This document shows positions 12,296-13,217 of a stretch of DNA of 13,217 nucleotides, piece by piece (the stretch's first letter is position 1; the number at the start of each line of letters is the position of its first letter). The translations under genes and the position numbers were made by a program. The stretch is from positions 1 to 13,217 of the forward strand of contig JAPULM010000043.1 in the NCBI GenBank assembly GCA_027294925.1, given 5' to 3'. The notes beneath the pieces are model-generated. The model saw only the letters and a list, made by a program, of their open reading frames with translations, was not told where the DNA came from and searched no databases. Source of the DNA: a bacterium (GTDB taxonomy: Bacteria > Tectomicrobia > Entotheonellia > Entotheonellales > Entotheonellaceae).

Positions 12296-13217
12296 TCATT
12301 TGCTGCATTCATGTTCTTCATGGGCTGGTGCAACAAGGTGAAGATAATCAGCAATGGTATCCTGAACGAGAGGTTGCAAGTCAAACGTCTGATCGGAATC
12401 GATAGCCATTGTTGTAATCTGCCGTATGACAACGTCTCGGCGCTGTTGGCGTAAGAGAGTTGGGATGGCAAGGCCGTAATCGAAATGAAAACGGCCAGCG
12501 ATTGCCAATACGGTAAAGGTTGGATGCTGGGCCAAAAATGTTGCCAACACGGTGGCCATTGTCATGTCCTTGAGATATGACGCTTCAACAAAGCGCATGG
12601 CTTGGTCCTCAGTCAGTGCGTGGGACTCAGCGACTGCATCGAGAAAATAGCCCCGGTAAGCGTTTGAGATGTTTCCCAACAACACCGGTAAATAGCTACG
12701 GTCCAGGGCACTTAAGCCTTGCATGGTTTGAATTAATCCGTGTTCAGCAACCTGACGTGCGATGTGGCGTGGCGCATTCATCGCGATCACGGGTATTCCA
12801 ACCTGTTGTGCATAATGCACCAATGGAAAGTAATGCTGCATGAAAGCTGATGAAGCATTGAGGCGTTTCAGAAACGTTTCTTTCTTCATGCTGCCTGACA
12901 AATACGCATCGACTGTTGCTTGCTGATCGCGTTCCAGAAATTCCATGCTAAGCGCCAATTGTTGCGGCTTTCGTTGGGCTAGGGCACGTAATAATTGCAG
13001 TTCAAAGGCCTGGATAGCAGCGTGGTAATGTTCCTCACCCACCGCGACAACTTCTGCTCGCCTGACAGCATCCACGAGGGTATCGAATGAAATAAAGCGA
13101 AGGTCTCGTATATCGATGAGTCGTCCCTGTAGGTGTTGACCCCTTATTGTGTTAGGTAAGGTTCCCTGCCAGGTGGGCGATGGACGATGTGCGCAAGCTT
13201 TTAAACACACGATTACT
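12296..13217 (-). CDS. ChaN-like haem-binding lipoprotein (Tiki/DUF399 superfamily), N-terminus outside the window
   Basis: The frame runs from TGA at 12296-12298 to the window edge, at least 307 codons. A GTG at 13210 could be called as start, but the frame continues above it and reads ...VIVCLKAC then AHRPSPTWQG. A hydrophobic run ending in LKAC looks like the end of a lipoprotein signal peptide with the acylated Cys, so the true start is probably just outside. Numbered from the GTG, the ChaN/haem-uptake signatures are VVAVGEEHYHAAIQAFELQL (54-73), ALSMEFLERDQQATVDAYL (86-104), GIPVIAMNAPRHIARQVAEHG, and near the end IAGRFHFDYGLAIP. ChaN of Campylobacter is an iron-regulated lipoprotein that binds haem as a cofacial dimer; related proteins have the Tiki/TraB-like fold. 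The physiological role in this organism is inference. It converges on the peroxiredoxin gene. Confidence 0.85.
   Translation of the reverse strand, partial: VIVCLKACAHRPSPTWQGTLPNTIRGQHLQGRLIDIRDLRFISFDTLVDAVRRAEVVAVGEEHYHAAIQAFELQLLRALAQRKPQQLALSMEFLERDQQATVDAYLSGSMKKETFLKRLNASSAFMQHYFPLVHYAQQVGIPVIAMNAPRHIARQVAEHGLIQTMQGLSALDRSYLPVLLGNISNAYRGYFLDAVAESHALTEDQAMRFVEASYLKDMTMATVLATFLAQHPTFTVLAIAGRFHFDYGLAIPTLLRQQRRDVVIRQITTMAIDSDQTFDLQPLVQDTIADYLHLVAPAHEEHECSK

Overview
The window is ordinary, gene-dense bacterial chromosome of roughly balanced base composition, with short intergenic gaps, good Shine-Dalgarno sequences and sigma70-type promoters. I see no phage, integrase, IS, CRISPR, rRNA or tRNA signal. 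The gene set (RqcH/NFACT, DnaK, GrpE, Hsp33, a Crp-type regulator, a selenocysteine peroxiredoxin and a ChaN-like lipoprotein) fits a free-living or symbiotic bacterium that uses selenocysteine. The phylum cannot be fixed by eye. The order dnaK then grpE, without dnaJ next to them, differs from the usual Firmicute hrcA-grpE-dnaK-dnaJ order and resembles the actinobacterial one.

Layout. 1-115: the last 37 codons of a SnoaL/NTF2-like protein, then a 13-bp perfect hairpin. 446-1630 (+): a BtuF-like cobalamin/metal-binding protein without a signal peptide and a small zinc-ribbon protein. 4112-1643 (-): rqcH (ribosome quality control, NFACT family) followed by a YfcE-type metallophosphoesterase, as one likely operon. 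4297-5352 (+): a class I SAM methyltransferase and a small one-helix membrane protein. 5353-6145: about 790 bp without a convincing gene, holding a two-hairpin REP-like element and the dnaK promoter, which is overlapped by an inverted repeat resembling an HspR (HAIR) site. 6146-8859 (+): dnaK and grpE separated by two hairpins. 9814-8936 (-): an N-formylglutamate amidohydrolase-family protein. 10013-12230 (+): hslO (Hsp33), a Crp/Fnr regulator and a peroxiredoxin. 13217-12296 (-): a ChaN-like haem-binding lipoprotein cut by the window edge.

The best finding is the peroxiredoxin at 11760-12230. Its reading frame is broken by one in-frame TGA exactly at the peroxidatic cysteine of the PxxxTxxC motif. 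The frame continues without damage for 110 more codons, a bacterial SECIS-like stem-loop begins 9 nt after the TGA, and the protein has no cysteine anywhere. It is best read as a 156-residue selenoprotein; ordinary gene calling would split it into two fragments.

The genes share a theme of protein-damage and oxidative-stress handling: rescue of stalled ribosomes (RqcH), folding (DnaK/GrpE), a redox-activated holdase (Hsp33), peroxide removal (the selenoperoxiredoxin) and possibly haem/iron handling (ChaN). That they are regulated together is inference.
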